Below are positions 43,526-51,049 of a DNA stretch of 64,000 nucleotides, piece after piece. Under the pieces are notes generated by a model. That model was not told the origin of the DNA. It was given only the letters and a program-made list of their open reading frames with translations, and made no database searches. Position 1 is the stretch's first letter. Each line of letters begins with the position of its first letter. Origin of the DNA: Burkholderiaceae bacterium (lineage in GTDB: Bacteria; Pseudomonadota; Gammaproteobacteria; Burkholderiales; Burkholderiaceae_E); assembly GCA_023954135.1 (NCBI GenBank), contig JAMLIN010000020.1:1-64000 (forward strand), in the 5' to 3' direction. The position numbers and the translations under genes are program-made.

Positions 43526-44695
43526 ATGCACGACTTTAGCCATCCCGTCTCCGCGCTCCGCTTGCACCATGGCGCGCAGGCCTTGCGGTTTCTGCCTGCC
43601 GAGCTGGAGCGGCTCGGCTGTCGGCGCGCCCTGGTGCTGTGCGGCGCTTCTCTGGGGCACGACACCCGGGTGCTGGAGCGCGTGCGCGAGGCCCTGGGAT
43701 CGCGCTGCGCGGACATCGCGCCCCTGGTGCGCGCCCACAGCCCTCTGCCCGCCGTGCAGGAGGCTGCGGAACGGCTGCGGCAGCTGCAGGCGGATGCGGT
43801 GATCGCGCTGGGCGGCGGCTCGGCCGTCGTCACTGCGCGCGCGGCGAGCATCCTGCTGGCCGAAGCGGGCCCGGCCCACAGCCTGTGTACCGGGCGCGAC
43901 AGCGATGGCCGACTGCGCAGTCCACGGCTCGACGCGCCCAAGCTGCCGCAGCTGGTGATTCCCACCACCCCCACGACCGCCATCGTCAAGGCCGGCAGCG
44001 CGATGCTCGACCCCGCCGACGGCGGGCGCATGGCGTTGTTCGATCCCAAGACCCGCGCCCATGCGGTGTTCGTCGACACCGCGCTCATCGCCACCCCACC
44101 GCGCGAGCTGGTGGTGAGCTCGAGCCTCAACACGCTGGCCATGACGATCGAGGGCCTGTGCTCGACTCGTGGGGATCCGATGTCGGACGCCTTCCTCATG
44201 CATGCGTTGCGGCTGCTGTCGACCCACCTGCCGGCACTGTCCGATGACGACAGTGCCGATACCCGGGCACAACTCATGATGGCCGCCATCCTCTGCGGCC
44301 ATGGCACCGACTATACCGGCGCCGGCATTGCGATCCCGCTGGGGCACGCGATCAGCGCGCGCTTCCATGTGGACAACGGCATCGCCAACGCCATCGTGAT
44401 GCCGCATGTGCTGCGCTTCAATGCGCCGGCCGCCGGCCAGGGGCTGGGCAAGATGGCCGCAGCGCTGGGGTTTCGCGACACCGGTGGGGCGTCGCCGCTG
44501 GACTCGCTGGTCGATGCCCTGCACGCACTGTCGCGCCGGCTCGGCCTGCCCGCGCGGCTGCGGGATATCGGCGTCACGCGCGACTCGCTGGCAGCCATGG
44601 CCGAGGTTTCGATGGACGACTGGTTCGTGCGGGACAATCCGCGCCGCGTACATGACGCCGCGGAGCTCGAAACCCTTCTTGCCGATGCCTGGTAG
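43526..44695 (+). CDS. Fe-ADH/maleylacetate-reductase-family protein lacking metal ligands
   Basis: 389 aa. The Rossmann-like NAD site GGGSAVVTARA is at about 96-106 and the fold continues as in group III dehydrogenases (IPTTPTTAIVKAGSAM, NGIANAIVMPHVLRFN). The four metal ligands of FucO-type enzymes (Asp, His, His, His) align by eye with Asn202, Met206, Ile270 and Asn284, so none is conserved. Maleylacetate reductases are a metal-free branch of this family. It may reduce an unsaturated oxo-acid rather than an alcohol. A strong terminator follows. Confidence 0.8.
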   Translation: MHDFSHPVSALRLHHGAQALRFLPAELERLGCRRALVLCGASLGHDTRVLERVREALGSRCADIAPLVRAHSPLPAVQEAAERLRQLQADAVIALGGGSAVVTARAASILLAEAGPAHSLCTGRDSDGRLRSPRLDAPKLPQLVIPTTPTTAIVKAGSAMLDPADGGRMALFDPKTRAHAVFVDTALIATPPRELVVSSSLNTLAMTIEGLCSTRGDPMSDAFLMHALRLLSTHLPALSDDDSADTRAQLMMAAILCGHGTDYTGAGIAIPLGHAISARFHVDNGIANAIVMPHVLRFNAPAAGQGLGKMAAALGFRDTGGASPLDSLVDALHALSRRLGLPARLRDIGVTRDSLAAMAEVSMDDWFVRDNPRRVHDAAELETLLADAW

Positions 44696-44705
44696 TTTTC
44701 CCAAT

Positions 44706-44732
44706 CCCGCCGGCGCTGCCGGCGGGGTTTCC
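44706..44732 (+). terminator. rho-independent terminator after the Fe-ADH-family gene
   Basis: CCCGCCGGC pairs perfectly with GCCGGCGGG around a three-base loop, followed by GTTTCCT. It separates the plus-strand operon from the convergent catalase gene. Confidence 0.75.
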
Positions 44733-44752
44733 TCTCCTCGTGCCTGTTCCTG

Positions 44753-46282
44753 TCAGGCCGGCAGCGGCACCAGCGGGTTCCCGAACATCGGATCGTTCTT
44801 CTTCGAGGCCAGCGCCTTCTCGAGGTCGATGCCCAGCGCCTTGGCTACGCCTGCGCCGTAGGCCGGGTCGGCCGCATGGCAGTTGCGAATGTGCCGGAAC
44901 CTGATGAACTCCGGCGCATCGCCCATGGCTCGGCCGGTGTTGCCGAACAGGGCTTCCTGCTGCTCCTTCGTCATCAGCCGGAACAGCTTGCGCGGCTGCT
45001 CGAAGTAGTTGTCGTCGTCCTGATGGTAGGACCAGTGCTTCGCCTCGCCGGTGAGCCGCAGCGGCGGCTCCTCGAACTCGGGTTGGCCCTGCCACTGGCC
45101 GAAGCTGTTGGGCTCGTAGTGCGGAAGCCCCCCGTAGTTGGCGTCCACCCGGCCCATGCCGTCGCGGTGGTTGCTGTGCACCGGGCAGCGCGCCTTGTTG
45201 ACCGGGATCTGCTGGTGGTTCACGCCGAGGCGATAGCGCTGGGCGTCGGCGTAGTTGAACAGGCGCGCCTGCAGCATGCGGTCGGGGCTCGCGCCGATGC
45301 CGGGCACCAGGTTGGAAGGCGAGAAGGCGCTCTGCTCGACATCGAGGAAGAAGTTCTCCGGGTTCCGGTTCAGCTCGAACTCGCCGACCTCGATCAGCGG
45401 ATAGTCGCCCTTGTACCAGACCTTGGTCAGGTCGAAGGGGTGCAGGCTGTACTTCTCGGCATCGGCCTCGGGCATGACCTGGATGTACATGGTCCACCTG
45501 GGGAACTCCCCGCGCTCGATGGCCTCGTACAGGTCGCGCTGGTGGCTTTCACGGTCCTTGCCGACCAGCGTCTCGGCCTCGGCGTCGGTCAGGTTCCTGA
45601 TGCCCTGCTGCGTCTTGAAGTGCAGCTTGACCCAGAAGCGTTCGCCTTTCGCATTCCAGAAGCTGTAGGTGTGCGAAGCGAAGCCGTGCATGTGGCGGTA
45701 GCTCGCGGGAATGCCGCGGTCGCTCATCACGATGGTGACCTGATGCAGCGCCTCGGGCAGCAGCGTCCAGTAGTCCCAGTTGTTGGTGGCGCTACGCATG
45801 TTGGTGCGCGGGTCGCGCTTGACGGCCTTGTTCAGGTCGGGGAACTGGCGCGGGTCACGGATGAAGAACACCGGCGTGTTGTTGCCGACCATGTCCCAGT
45901 TGCCTTCCTCCGTGTAGAACTTGAGGGCGAAGCCGCGGATGTCGCGCTCGGCATCGGCAGCGCCGCGCTCCCCGGCCACGGTGGTGAAGCGGGCGAACAT
46001 CTCGGTCTTCTTGCCCACTTCGCTGAAGATCTTCGCGCGGGTGTATTTCGTGATGTCCTTCGTCACGGTGAAGGTGCCGAAGGCGCCCGAGCCCTTGGCG
46101 TGCATCCGCCGCTCGGGGACGATCTCCCGTACGAAGTTGGCGAGCTTCTCGTTCAGCCACACGTCCTGGGCGAGCAGCGGGCCGCGCGGCCCGGCGGTCA
46201 GGCTGTCACGATTGGTGGGGACGGGAGCTCCGAAATCGGTCGTCAGCTGGGTAACAGGGCATTTCCTGGCATCGTTGGTCAT
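44753..46282 (-). CDS. katA: monofunctional heme catalase (small subunit type)
   Basis: 509 aa, right for clade 3 catalases. Catalytic His61 is in [13 protein letters not shown]; the distal Asn is in [11 protein letters not shown] (about 134); the proximal heme Tyr is in [14 protein letters not shown] (Tyr344). It converts hydrogen peroxide to water and oxygen in the cytoplasm. A dyad-symmetric AT-rich stretch lies upstream at about 46354-46384. It closes a minus-strand run of oxidative-damage genes (ECF41 sigma, AhpD-like, MsrA, fRMsr). Confidence 0.95.
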   Translation of the reverse strand: MTNDARKCPVTQLTTDFGAPVPTNRDSLTAGPRGPLLAQDVWLNEKLANFVREIVPERRMHAKGSGAFGTFTVTKDITKYTRAKIFSEVGKKTEMFARFTTVAGERGAADAERDIRGFALKFYTEEGNWDMVGNNTPVFFIRDPRQFPDLNKAVKRDPRTNMRSATNNWDYWTLLPEALHQVTIVMSDRGIPASYRHMHGFASHTYSFWNAKGERFWVKLHFKTQQGIRNLTDAEAETLVGKDRESHQRDLYEAIERGEFPRWTMYIQVMPEADAEKYSLHPFDLTKVWYKGDYPLIEVGEFELNRNPENFFLDVEQSAFSPSNLVPGIGASPDRMLQARLFNYADAQRYRLGVNHQQIPVNKARCPVHSNHRDGMGRVDANYGGLPHYEPNSFGQWQGQPEFEEPPLRLTGEAKHWSYHQDDDNYFEQPRKLFRLMTKEQQEALFGNTGRAMGDAPEFIRFRHIRNCHAADPAYGAGVAKALGIDLEKALASKKNDPMFGNPLVPLPA

Positions 46283-46353
46283 GGCGGCTCCTGCCGGTGC
46301 GGTTCGTCAAGGATCCCGCTGGGAAGCGGGTGTCTCAATACTAGGAAGATCTC

Positions 46354-46384
46354 TCGAATAAAGTAATTTGATAGTTTTTATCGA
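46354..46384 (-). promoter_or_regulatory. candidate katA operator (weak)
   Basis: On the plus strand TCGAATAAA and TTTATCGA form imperfect inverted arms flanking GATA-N5-TATC (46370-46382). Peroxide regulators of the LysR type bind extended dyads of this kind, but the match to the OxyR ATAG/CTAT spacing is incomplete. It sits 70-100 bases upstream of the katA start. Confidence 0.3.
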
Positions 46385-46478
46385 TGTCATAGCTGACCGG
46401 GATCAACGGACCGGCCTGGACGACTACAGGAGAAGCCGCATGGCGGCTCCGAAGGGGAGCAGGGATGGAGCGCTGAAG

Positions 46479-47009
46479 CTATCGACCGGGTTTCGATGGC
46501 GGCGGGCTCCAGGCCGTTCCGTCGACCAGTGTCGCGAGCATCGCGCTCAATCCGTTCGCGTCGTCGGCATCGAAACGGCCATGCAGCGGGCTGTCCAGGT
46601 CGAACACGCCGACCAGATGCCCGTCGACCACCAGCGGCAGGACGAGCTCGGCGTTCGAGGCACTGTCGCAGGCGATGTGGCCGGGATAGGCATGGACGTC
46701 GGGCACGATCTGCACCTGCCGGGTGGCTGCGCAGGTGCCGCAGACGCCGCGACCGAGAGGGATCCGGGTGCAGGCGACCTTGCCCTGGAACGGCCCGAGC
46801 ACCAGGCTATCCCCGCGCAGCAGGTAGAACCCTGCCCAGTTCAGACCGGGCACGCACTGGAAGACCAGGGCGGAGAACTGCGCCATGTTGGCGATCGGGT
46901 CGCGCTCGTCCGCGATCAGGGCCCGCCACTGGCGGCCGAGCAGGTCATAGGCCTGGCGCCTGGATTCGGCGTCGGACATGTCCAGCATGTCGGGGGCGTC
47001 GACGTTCAT
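46479..47009 (-). CDS. free methionine-(R)-sulfoxide reductase (GAF domain)
   Basis: 176 aa GAF protein. Cysteines 80, 90 and 114 have exactly the 10 and 24 spacing of the three functional cysteines in E. coli fRMsr, within KVACTRIPLGRGVCGTCA and HIACD. The enzyme reduces free methionine-R-sulfoxide in the cytoplasm. A fourth Cys (93) is extra. The ATG overlaps the msrA stop by four bases, so the two reductases are made together. Confidence 0.9.
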   Translation of the reverse strand: MNVDAPDMLDMSDAESRRQAYDLLGRQWRALIADERDPIANMAQFSALVFQCVPGLNWAGFYLLRGDSLVLGPFQGKVACTRIPLGRGVCGTCAATRQVQIVPDVHAYPGHIACDSASNAELVLPLVVDGHLVGVFDLDSPLHGRFDADDANGLSAMLATLVDGTAWSPPPSKPGR

Positions 47010-47740
47010 CTCCCCTTCACCAGAACCGGCTCGTTGCGGTAGCGATCGGGGAACAGCTGCCTGAGGTTCTCCACCTTGGGCAGGTCGTTGAAGACGATAT
47101 ACGGATTGCGCGGATTCTCGATCATGTAGTCCTGATGGTAGGCCTCGGCGGGAAAGAAGCTCGGTTCGGCCTCGAGCCGGGTCACGATGGGCTTGCCGAA
47201 GAGCTTCGCGGCATCGAGCTGGGCGACGTAGGCCCGGGCGACCTTCAGCTGCTCCGGGTTGGTGGCGAAGATCGCCGAACGGTACTGCCGGCCGATGTCC
47301 GGCCCCTGGCGGTCGAGCTGGGTCGGATCGTGCACGACCGAGAAGAATATCTGCAGCAGCGCGCCGTAGCTGACCTGTGACGGGTCGTAGGTGATCTCGA
47401 CGGATTCCGCATGATCCGTCCTGCCCCGACTGACGAGATCGTAGGTGGCGGTCCGTTCGGTGCCGCCGCTGTAGCCCGACACGGCGCGCTGCACGCCCTT
47501 GACGTGCTGGTAGACCCCTTGCACCCCCCAGAAGCAGCCGCCGGCGAAGATGGCCTTTTCCAGCCTCTCGCGGCTCGAGGGAGAATCGAGCGTGGGGGGC
47601 GGGATCTTCACGGCTTCGGATGCCGCGCCCGCGTCCCTCTGCCAGGCGAGGCCGGCGCCGAGCAGCAGGGCGCTTCCCGCGAGCAGGCGCAGCACCACGC
47701 GCCGATGAACGGGATCCGATGTGAAGCTGCTTGCGAGCAT
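47006..47740 (-). CDS. msrA: exported peptide-methionine (S)-sulfoxide reductase, one-Cys type
   Basis: 244 aa. A signal peptide (RRVVLRLLAGSALLLGAGLAW ... AGAA) precedes the MsrA domain, so the protein should work in the periplasm. The catalytic FAGGCFWG has Cys69; RSAIFATNPEQ and FFPAEAYHQDYMIENP are as expected. Cys69 is the only cysteine in the whole protein, so the usual C-terminal resolving cysteines are missing. It must be recycled directly by a thiol reductant. It is followed without gap by the free-methionine enzyme. Confidence 0.9.
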   Translation of the reverse strand: MLASSFTSDPVHRRVVLRLLAGSALLLGAGLAWQRDAGAASEAVKIPPPTLDSPSSRERLEKAIFAGGCFWGVQGVYQHVKGVQRAVSGYSGGTERTATYDLVSRGRTDHAESVEITYDPSQVSYGALLQIFFSVVHDPTQLDRQGPDIGRQYRSAIFATNPEQLKVARAYVAQLDAAKLFGKPIVTRLEAEPSFFPAEAYHQDYMIENPRNPYIVFNDLPKVENLRQLFPDRYRNEPVLVKGR

Positions 47741-47877
47741 GGTGCGATCCCCTTCCGGAAGCCGGTCTTGCGGTTCAGCCGAAAGTGAAAGCATAGGCCG
47801 AGACGTCCCGACAGAGGAACACGATACGGGGAGCCCGGCCGAGAGCCCGACGGCGTCGGGGTCGACCGGCCGCCGGC

Positions 47878-48375
47878 TCAGGCCAGCCCCGCCTTGTCCA
47901 ACCCGTAGTCCTCGTCCCGGCTGCCCGGCGCCGTGCGGAATGCGACGTTGAGCCGGTTCCAGCCGTTGATCATCATCACCCGCAGGGTCAGGAAGACCAG
48001 TGCCCGTTCGCTGAAATGCTCGCCAACCGCCACGTAGAGCTCGTCGGCCACTCCGTCGGCCTCGAGCCGGGTGAGTGCCTCGGTCCAAGCCAGTGCGGCG
48101 CGCTCCGGCGGGGTGAAGAGCGGCGATTCCCGCCAGCCGGCCACATGATGGAGGCGCAGCTCGCGCTCGCCGCGGATCCGTGCCTGCTTGACGTGCATGT
48201 CCAGGCAGAACGCGCAGCCGTTCAACTGGGAGGCGCGCACGTCCACGAGCAATGCCAGCGTCTCGTCGATCTCGCCGCTGGCACCGATGGCCTGGCTGAT
48301 GCCACTGAGCCGCTTGATCATCTCGGGCGCCTGCTCGAAGAGATCCAGGCGGGGACGGAATTCGGTGATCGTCAT
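47878..48375 (-). CDS. carboxymuconolactone decarboxylase / AhpD-like protein
   Basis: 165 aa. The AhpD-type redox motif is NGCAFCLDMH (two Cys and a His), in an all-helical fold of normal size. Proteins of this group reduce peroxides or organic hydroperoxides with a partner, although many are untested. It lies directly downstream of an ECF41 sigma gene; this pairing is typical, and the upstream region has the sigma factor's promoter motif. The start follows GGAAGAC. Confidence 0.88.
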   Translation of the reverse strand: MTITEFRPRLDLFEQAPEMIKRLSGISQAIGASGEIDETLALLVDVRASQLNGCAFCLDMHVKQARIRGERELRLHHVAGWRESPLFTPPERAALAWTEALTRLEADGVADELYVAVGEHFSERALVFLTLRVMMINGWNRLNVAFRTAPGSRDEDYGLDKAGLA

Positions 48376-48433
48376 GTCGTCTTCCTTGGTCGAGGATGGA
48401 TATCAGGGGTGCGGATCGTGTCCACCCCGACAG

Positions 48434-48460
48434 GACGACGCGGCATCGCCTGGCGTGACA
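48434..48460 (-). promoter_or_regulatory. ECF41-type promoter for the AhpD-like gene
   Basis: On the minus strand TGTCACG, 16 bases, CGTC. The -35/-10 pair matches the motif reported for ECF41 sigma factors (TGTCACA ... CGTC), and the same pair with the same spacer precedes the sigma gene. The -10 end is about 60 bases before the start codon. Confidence 0.75.
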
Positions 48461-48487
48461 TCGGCCCACCGGCCCCGTGGCGATCCG

Positions 48488-49417
48488 TCAGGCCCGCACC
48501 ATCCGCAACTTGTCCGGATTGCGCTGGATGTAGATTGCGCCGATCCGGCCGGGCTGGCTTTCCGACGGCGCGAGCGCGATGGTCTGCATCAGCTCTCCGG
48601 TCCTGCCGCTTCTGACCACGCAGCCCGGCAGGCCATTGATGCGCACCGGCCGCAGGCGCCATCCGCCGCTCGAAGGCAAGCGGGCGAAGCCGATCAGCGT
48701 CCTGGCGACCAGCGGACCGCCGTGCAGCGGCCTCGGCACCGCGCTGACCTTGCCGCCGCCATCGGTCATCAGGACGGCATCGTCGGCCAGGATCCGGGCC
48801 AGGGCGTCGACGTCCAGGCTGCGGACGGCTTCGCCGAAGGCGTCGAACAGGCGCCGGTGCTCGTCGTCGCCGACCACGCGACGCGGGCGATCGGCCCGGA
48901 CCCGCTGGCGTGCGCGGCTGGCGAGCTGGCGGCAGGCGGCCGGGCTGCGCCCGAGACGCAGGCCGATCTCGTCGAAATCCTCGTCGAATACATCGTGCAG
49001 AAGAAAGGCCGCCCGCTCCAGCGGCGACAGGCGCTCGAGCGCGAGCATGAAGGCGACCGACACGTCCTGGGCGAGCTCGGCCTGTGCTTCGGGGCCGGCC
49101 GGCCGGTCGCCGTTCGCTTCGTCGTCGATCAGCGGCTCGGGCAGCCAGACGCCGACGTAGCGCTCGCGCCGGGCAGCAGCCGAACCGAGCTTGTCGAGGC
49201 AGAGATTGGTCACCAGCCGCGACAGGTAGGCCCTGTCGTTCTCGATCCGCTGCGCGTCGACCGCGGCCCAGCGCAGCCACGCGTCCTGGACGATGTCCTC
49301 GGCGTCGGCCCGCGAGCCGAGCATCCGGTACGCGAGGGCGCGCAAGCTGCGCCCGTGGTCGCGGTCGAATCGCAGCGCGCGATCGGCAAGGGCAGGGGGA
49401 TCGTGGTCGGGTGTCAT
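48488..49417 (-). CDS. ECF41-family sigma factor with fused SnoaL-like domain
   Basis: 309 aa. Sigma region 2 (LRALAYRMLGSRADAEDIVQDAWLRW) and region 4 (LSPLERAAFLLHDVFDEDFDEIGLRLGRS) are followed by a C-terminal NTF2/SnoaL-like domain. All three ECF41 landmarks are present: WLPEP in the linker (91-95), DGGGK (219-223) and NPDKL near the C-terminus (300-304). In this group the C-terminal extension replaces a separate anti-sigma factor. The start codon chosen gives the normal length. A matching promoter is found upstream, so it is probably autoregulated. The inducing signal is unknown. Confidence 0.92.
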   Translation of the reverse strand: MTPDHDPPALADRALRFDRDHGRSLRALAYRMLGSRADAEDIVQDAWLRWAAVDAQRIENDRAYLSRLVTNLCLDKLGSAAARRERYVGVWLPEPLIDDEANGDRPAGPEAQAELAQDVSVAFMLALERLSPLERAAFLLHDVFDEDFDEIGLRLGRSPAACRQLASRARQRVRADRPRRVVGDDEHRRLFDAFGEAVRSLDVDALARILADDAVLMTDGGGKVSAVPRPLHGGPLVARTLIGFARLPSSGGWRLRPVRINGLPGCVVRSGRTGELMQTIALAPSESQPGRIGAIYIQRNPDKLRMVRA

Positions 49418-49472
49418 GGTGTCCGGCCTCCGCCCGGATGATGGGCGCAACGAAGCACCCGCATCAAGGGTG

Positions 49473-49499
49473 GACGAAGCGGCTTGTCGAATCGTGACA
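49473..49499 (-). promoter_or_regulatory. ECF41-type promoter for the sigma gene
   Basis: On the minus strand TGTCACG, exactly 16 bases, CGTC, about 55 bases upstream of the sigma start. Identical elements and spacing occur before the AhpD-like gene. The left end of the IS605-type element begins only a few tens of bases upstream. Confidence 0.75.
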
Positions 49500-49574
49500 T
49501 GACAGGTGCTTGGCAAGTCTTGGCCTTCAGGCCGGGGAAGGATAGCGCGGACGCCGTAGGCGCCCTTGGGGCGG

Positions 49575-49721
49575 TCAGTGTGGCGTCTGCTGTTGTTCGA
49601 TGTACTGGCGGATGATCTCGATGGGCGTATCGCCACAACTGCCGGCGAAGTAGGACGGCGACCACAGCGCACCGCCCCACAGCTTCTCGCGGATGCTCGG
49701 GTATCGTTGTCGTTGCTCATG
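49575..49721 (-). pseudogene. tnpA: 5'-truncated Y1 transposase remnant (tnpA)
   Basis: The last 48 codons read HEQRQRYPSIREKLWGG, LWSPSYFAGSCGD, PIEIIRQYIEQQQ before a stop: the C-terminal part of an IS200-type Y1 transposase. Everything upstream, including the HUH motif, is gone, and tnpB begins 20 bases away on the other strand. The remaining part includes the region that would hold the catalytic Tyr helix. Confidence 0.75.
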
Positions 49722-49741
49722 GACCAAACTATGCTATCCGC

Positions 49742-50962
49742 ATGAAACGCCTCCAGGCCTTCAAGTACGAACTGATGCCGACGTGCGAACAGCAGCGCCA
49801 GATGCGCCGTTTCGCCGGATCGTGCCGATTCGTTTTCAACAAGGCGCTGGCGTTGCAGAAGGAACGCTACGAGCAAGGCGAAAAGAAGCTCGGTTACGCC
49901 GGATTGTGCAAGTTGCTCACCGAGTGGCGCAACGGGCCGGAAACACCGTGGCTAGCCGATGCGCCGACGCACCCGCTGCAACAGACGCTCAAGGATCTGG
50001 AGCGGGCCTACACCAACTTCTTCGCCAGGCGGGCCGACTTCCCGCGCTTCAAGAAGAAGGGGCATGGCGATAGTTTCCGCTATCCCGATCCCAAACAGAT
50101 CAAGCTCGATCAAACCAATGGCCGCATCTTCCTACCCAAGCTCGGCTGGCTGCGATACCGCGACAGCCGCGATGCGCTGGGCGAGGTAAAACAGGTCACG
50201 GTGTCGGGCAGCAGCGGCAAATGGTTCGTCAGCCTTCAAACCGAACGCGAGGTCGAGCAGCCCATCCCCAACGGTGGCGCGGTCGGTATCGACATGGGGA
50301 TCGCCCGCTTCGCCACCCTCTCGGACGGCACGTTCTACGCGCCGCTCAACAGCTTCAAGCGGCATGAGACTGCATTGCGCAAAGCGCAGCAGGCAATGAG
50401 TCGCAAAGTGAAGTTCAGCGGCAACTGGAAGAAGGCGAAAGCCCGCATCCAGCGCATTCATGCCCGGATCGGCAACGCCCGCCGCGACTACCTGCACAAG
50501 GCCACGACCACGATCAGCCAAAACCACGCGATGGTGTGTATCGAGGACTTGCAGGTGCGCAACATGTCCAGGTCGGCGGCAGGCAGTGCCGAGAAGCCGG
50601 GCAAGAACGTTCGGGCCAAGTCCGGCTTGAACAAATCCATCCTCGATCAGGGTTGGTTCGAGTTTCGCAGGCAACTGGACTACAAGCTGGCGTGGAACGG
50701 CGGCTGGCTCGTTGCCGTGCCGCCGCAGAACACGAGCCGGACTTGCCCGTGTTGCGGCCATGTGTCGGCGGGCAACCGTCAGACGCAAGCCCGGTTCGAG
50801 TGTGTGGGCTGTAGCTTCGAGGAAAGCGCCGATCTGGTCGGCGCGATCAACGTTCTCAGGGCGGGGCACGCCCGTTGCGCCTGTGAAGTGAGCGGTGAGG
50901 TAATGCCGCCAGCAGCAGGAACCCACCGAAGCGGCTCAGGGGCAGCTCAATGCCGCACCTGA
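49742..50962 (+). CDS. tnpB: TnpB, RNA-guided endonuclease of IS605 family
   Basis: 406 aa. OrfB N-terminal helix-turn-helix region (KYELMPTCEQQRQMRRFAGSCRFVFN), RuvC-I Asp184 in VGIDMGIARF, RuvC-II Glu268 in CIEDLQV, zinc ribbon cysteines 335, 338, 354 and 357, and RuvC-III Asp364 (ESADLVGAIN). The nuclease set is therefore complete. Family members cut DNA using an omega RNA read from the 3' end of the gene and right end. The guide would start at 51006. Confidence 0.9.
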   Translation: MKRLQAFKYELMPTCEQQRQMRRFAGSCRFVFNKALALQKERYEQGEKKLGYAGLCKLLTEWRNGPETPWLADAPTHPLQQTLKDLERAYTNFFARRADFPRFKKKGHGDSFRYPDPKQIKLDQTNGRIFLPKLGWLRYRDSRDALGEVKQVTVSGSSGKWFVSLQTEREVEQPIPNGGAVGIDMGIARFATLSDGTFYAPLNSFKRHETALRKAQQAMSRKVKFSGNWKKAKARIQRIHARIGNARRDYLHKATTTISQNHAMVCIEDLQVRNMSRSAAGSAEKPGKNVRAKSGLNKSILDQGWFEFRRQLDYKLAWNGGWLVAVPPQNTSRTCPCCGHVSAGNRQTQARFECVGCSFEESADLVGAINVLRAGHARCACEVSGEVMPPAAGTHRSGSGAAQCRT

Positions 50963-51025
50963 GCGCCGTAGGAATCCTCCGCCTTCAGGCGGGGGAGGGT
51001 GTCAAAGGCTCTACCATATGGCCGG
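50960..51025 (+). ncRNA. predicted omega RNA 3' part and guide
   Basis: By analogy with characterised TnpB systems the omega RNA covers the end of tnpB and the right-end hairpin (50976-50995), and its guide is the sequence just outside TCAA (from 51006, about 16-20 bases). The 5' end inside tnpB cannot be placed from sequence. Confidence 0.45.
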
Positions 51026-51049
51026 TCACCACTTCTTCGCGAGTCTCCC

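Larger units (their letters stand above)
49522..51005 (+). mobile_element. IS200/IS605-type element with tnpB and a tnpA remnant
   Basis: Both ends carry a subterminal hairpin with a TTCA loop: GGCC-TTCA-GGCC at 49522-49533 on the left and CCTCCGCC-TTCA-GGCGGGGG at 50976-50995 on the right. The right end runs GGGAGGGTGTCAA, finishing in TCAA, the cleavage tetranucleotide typical of IS200/IS605 right ends, so the boundary is put at 51005. The exact left boundary is uncertain. Without a full Y1 transposase the copy cannot move by itself. Confidence 0.65.
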
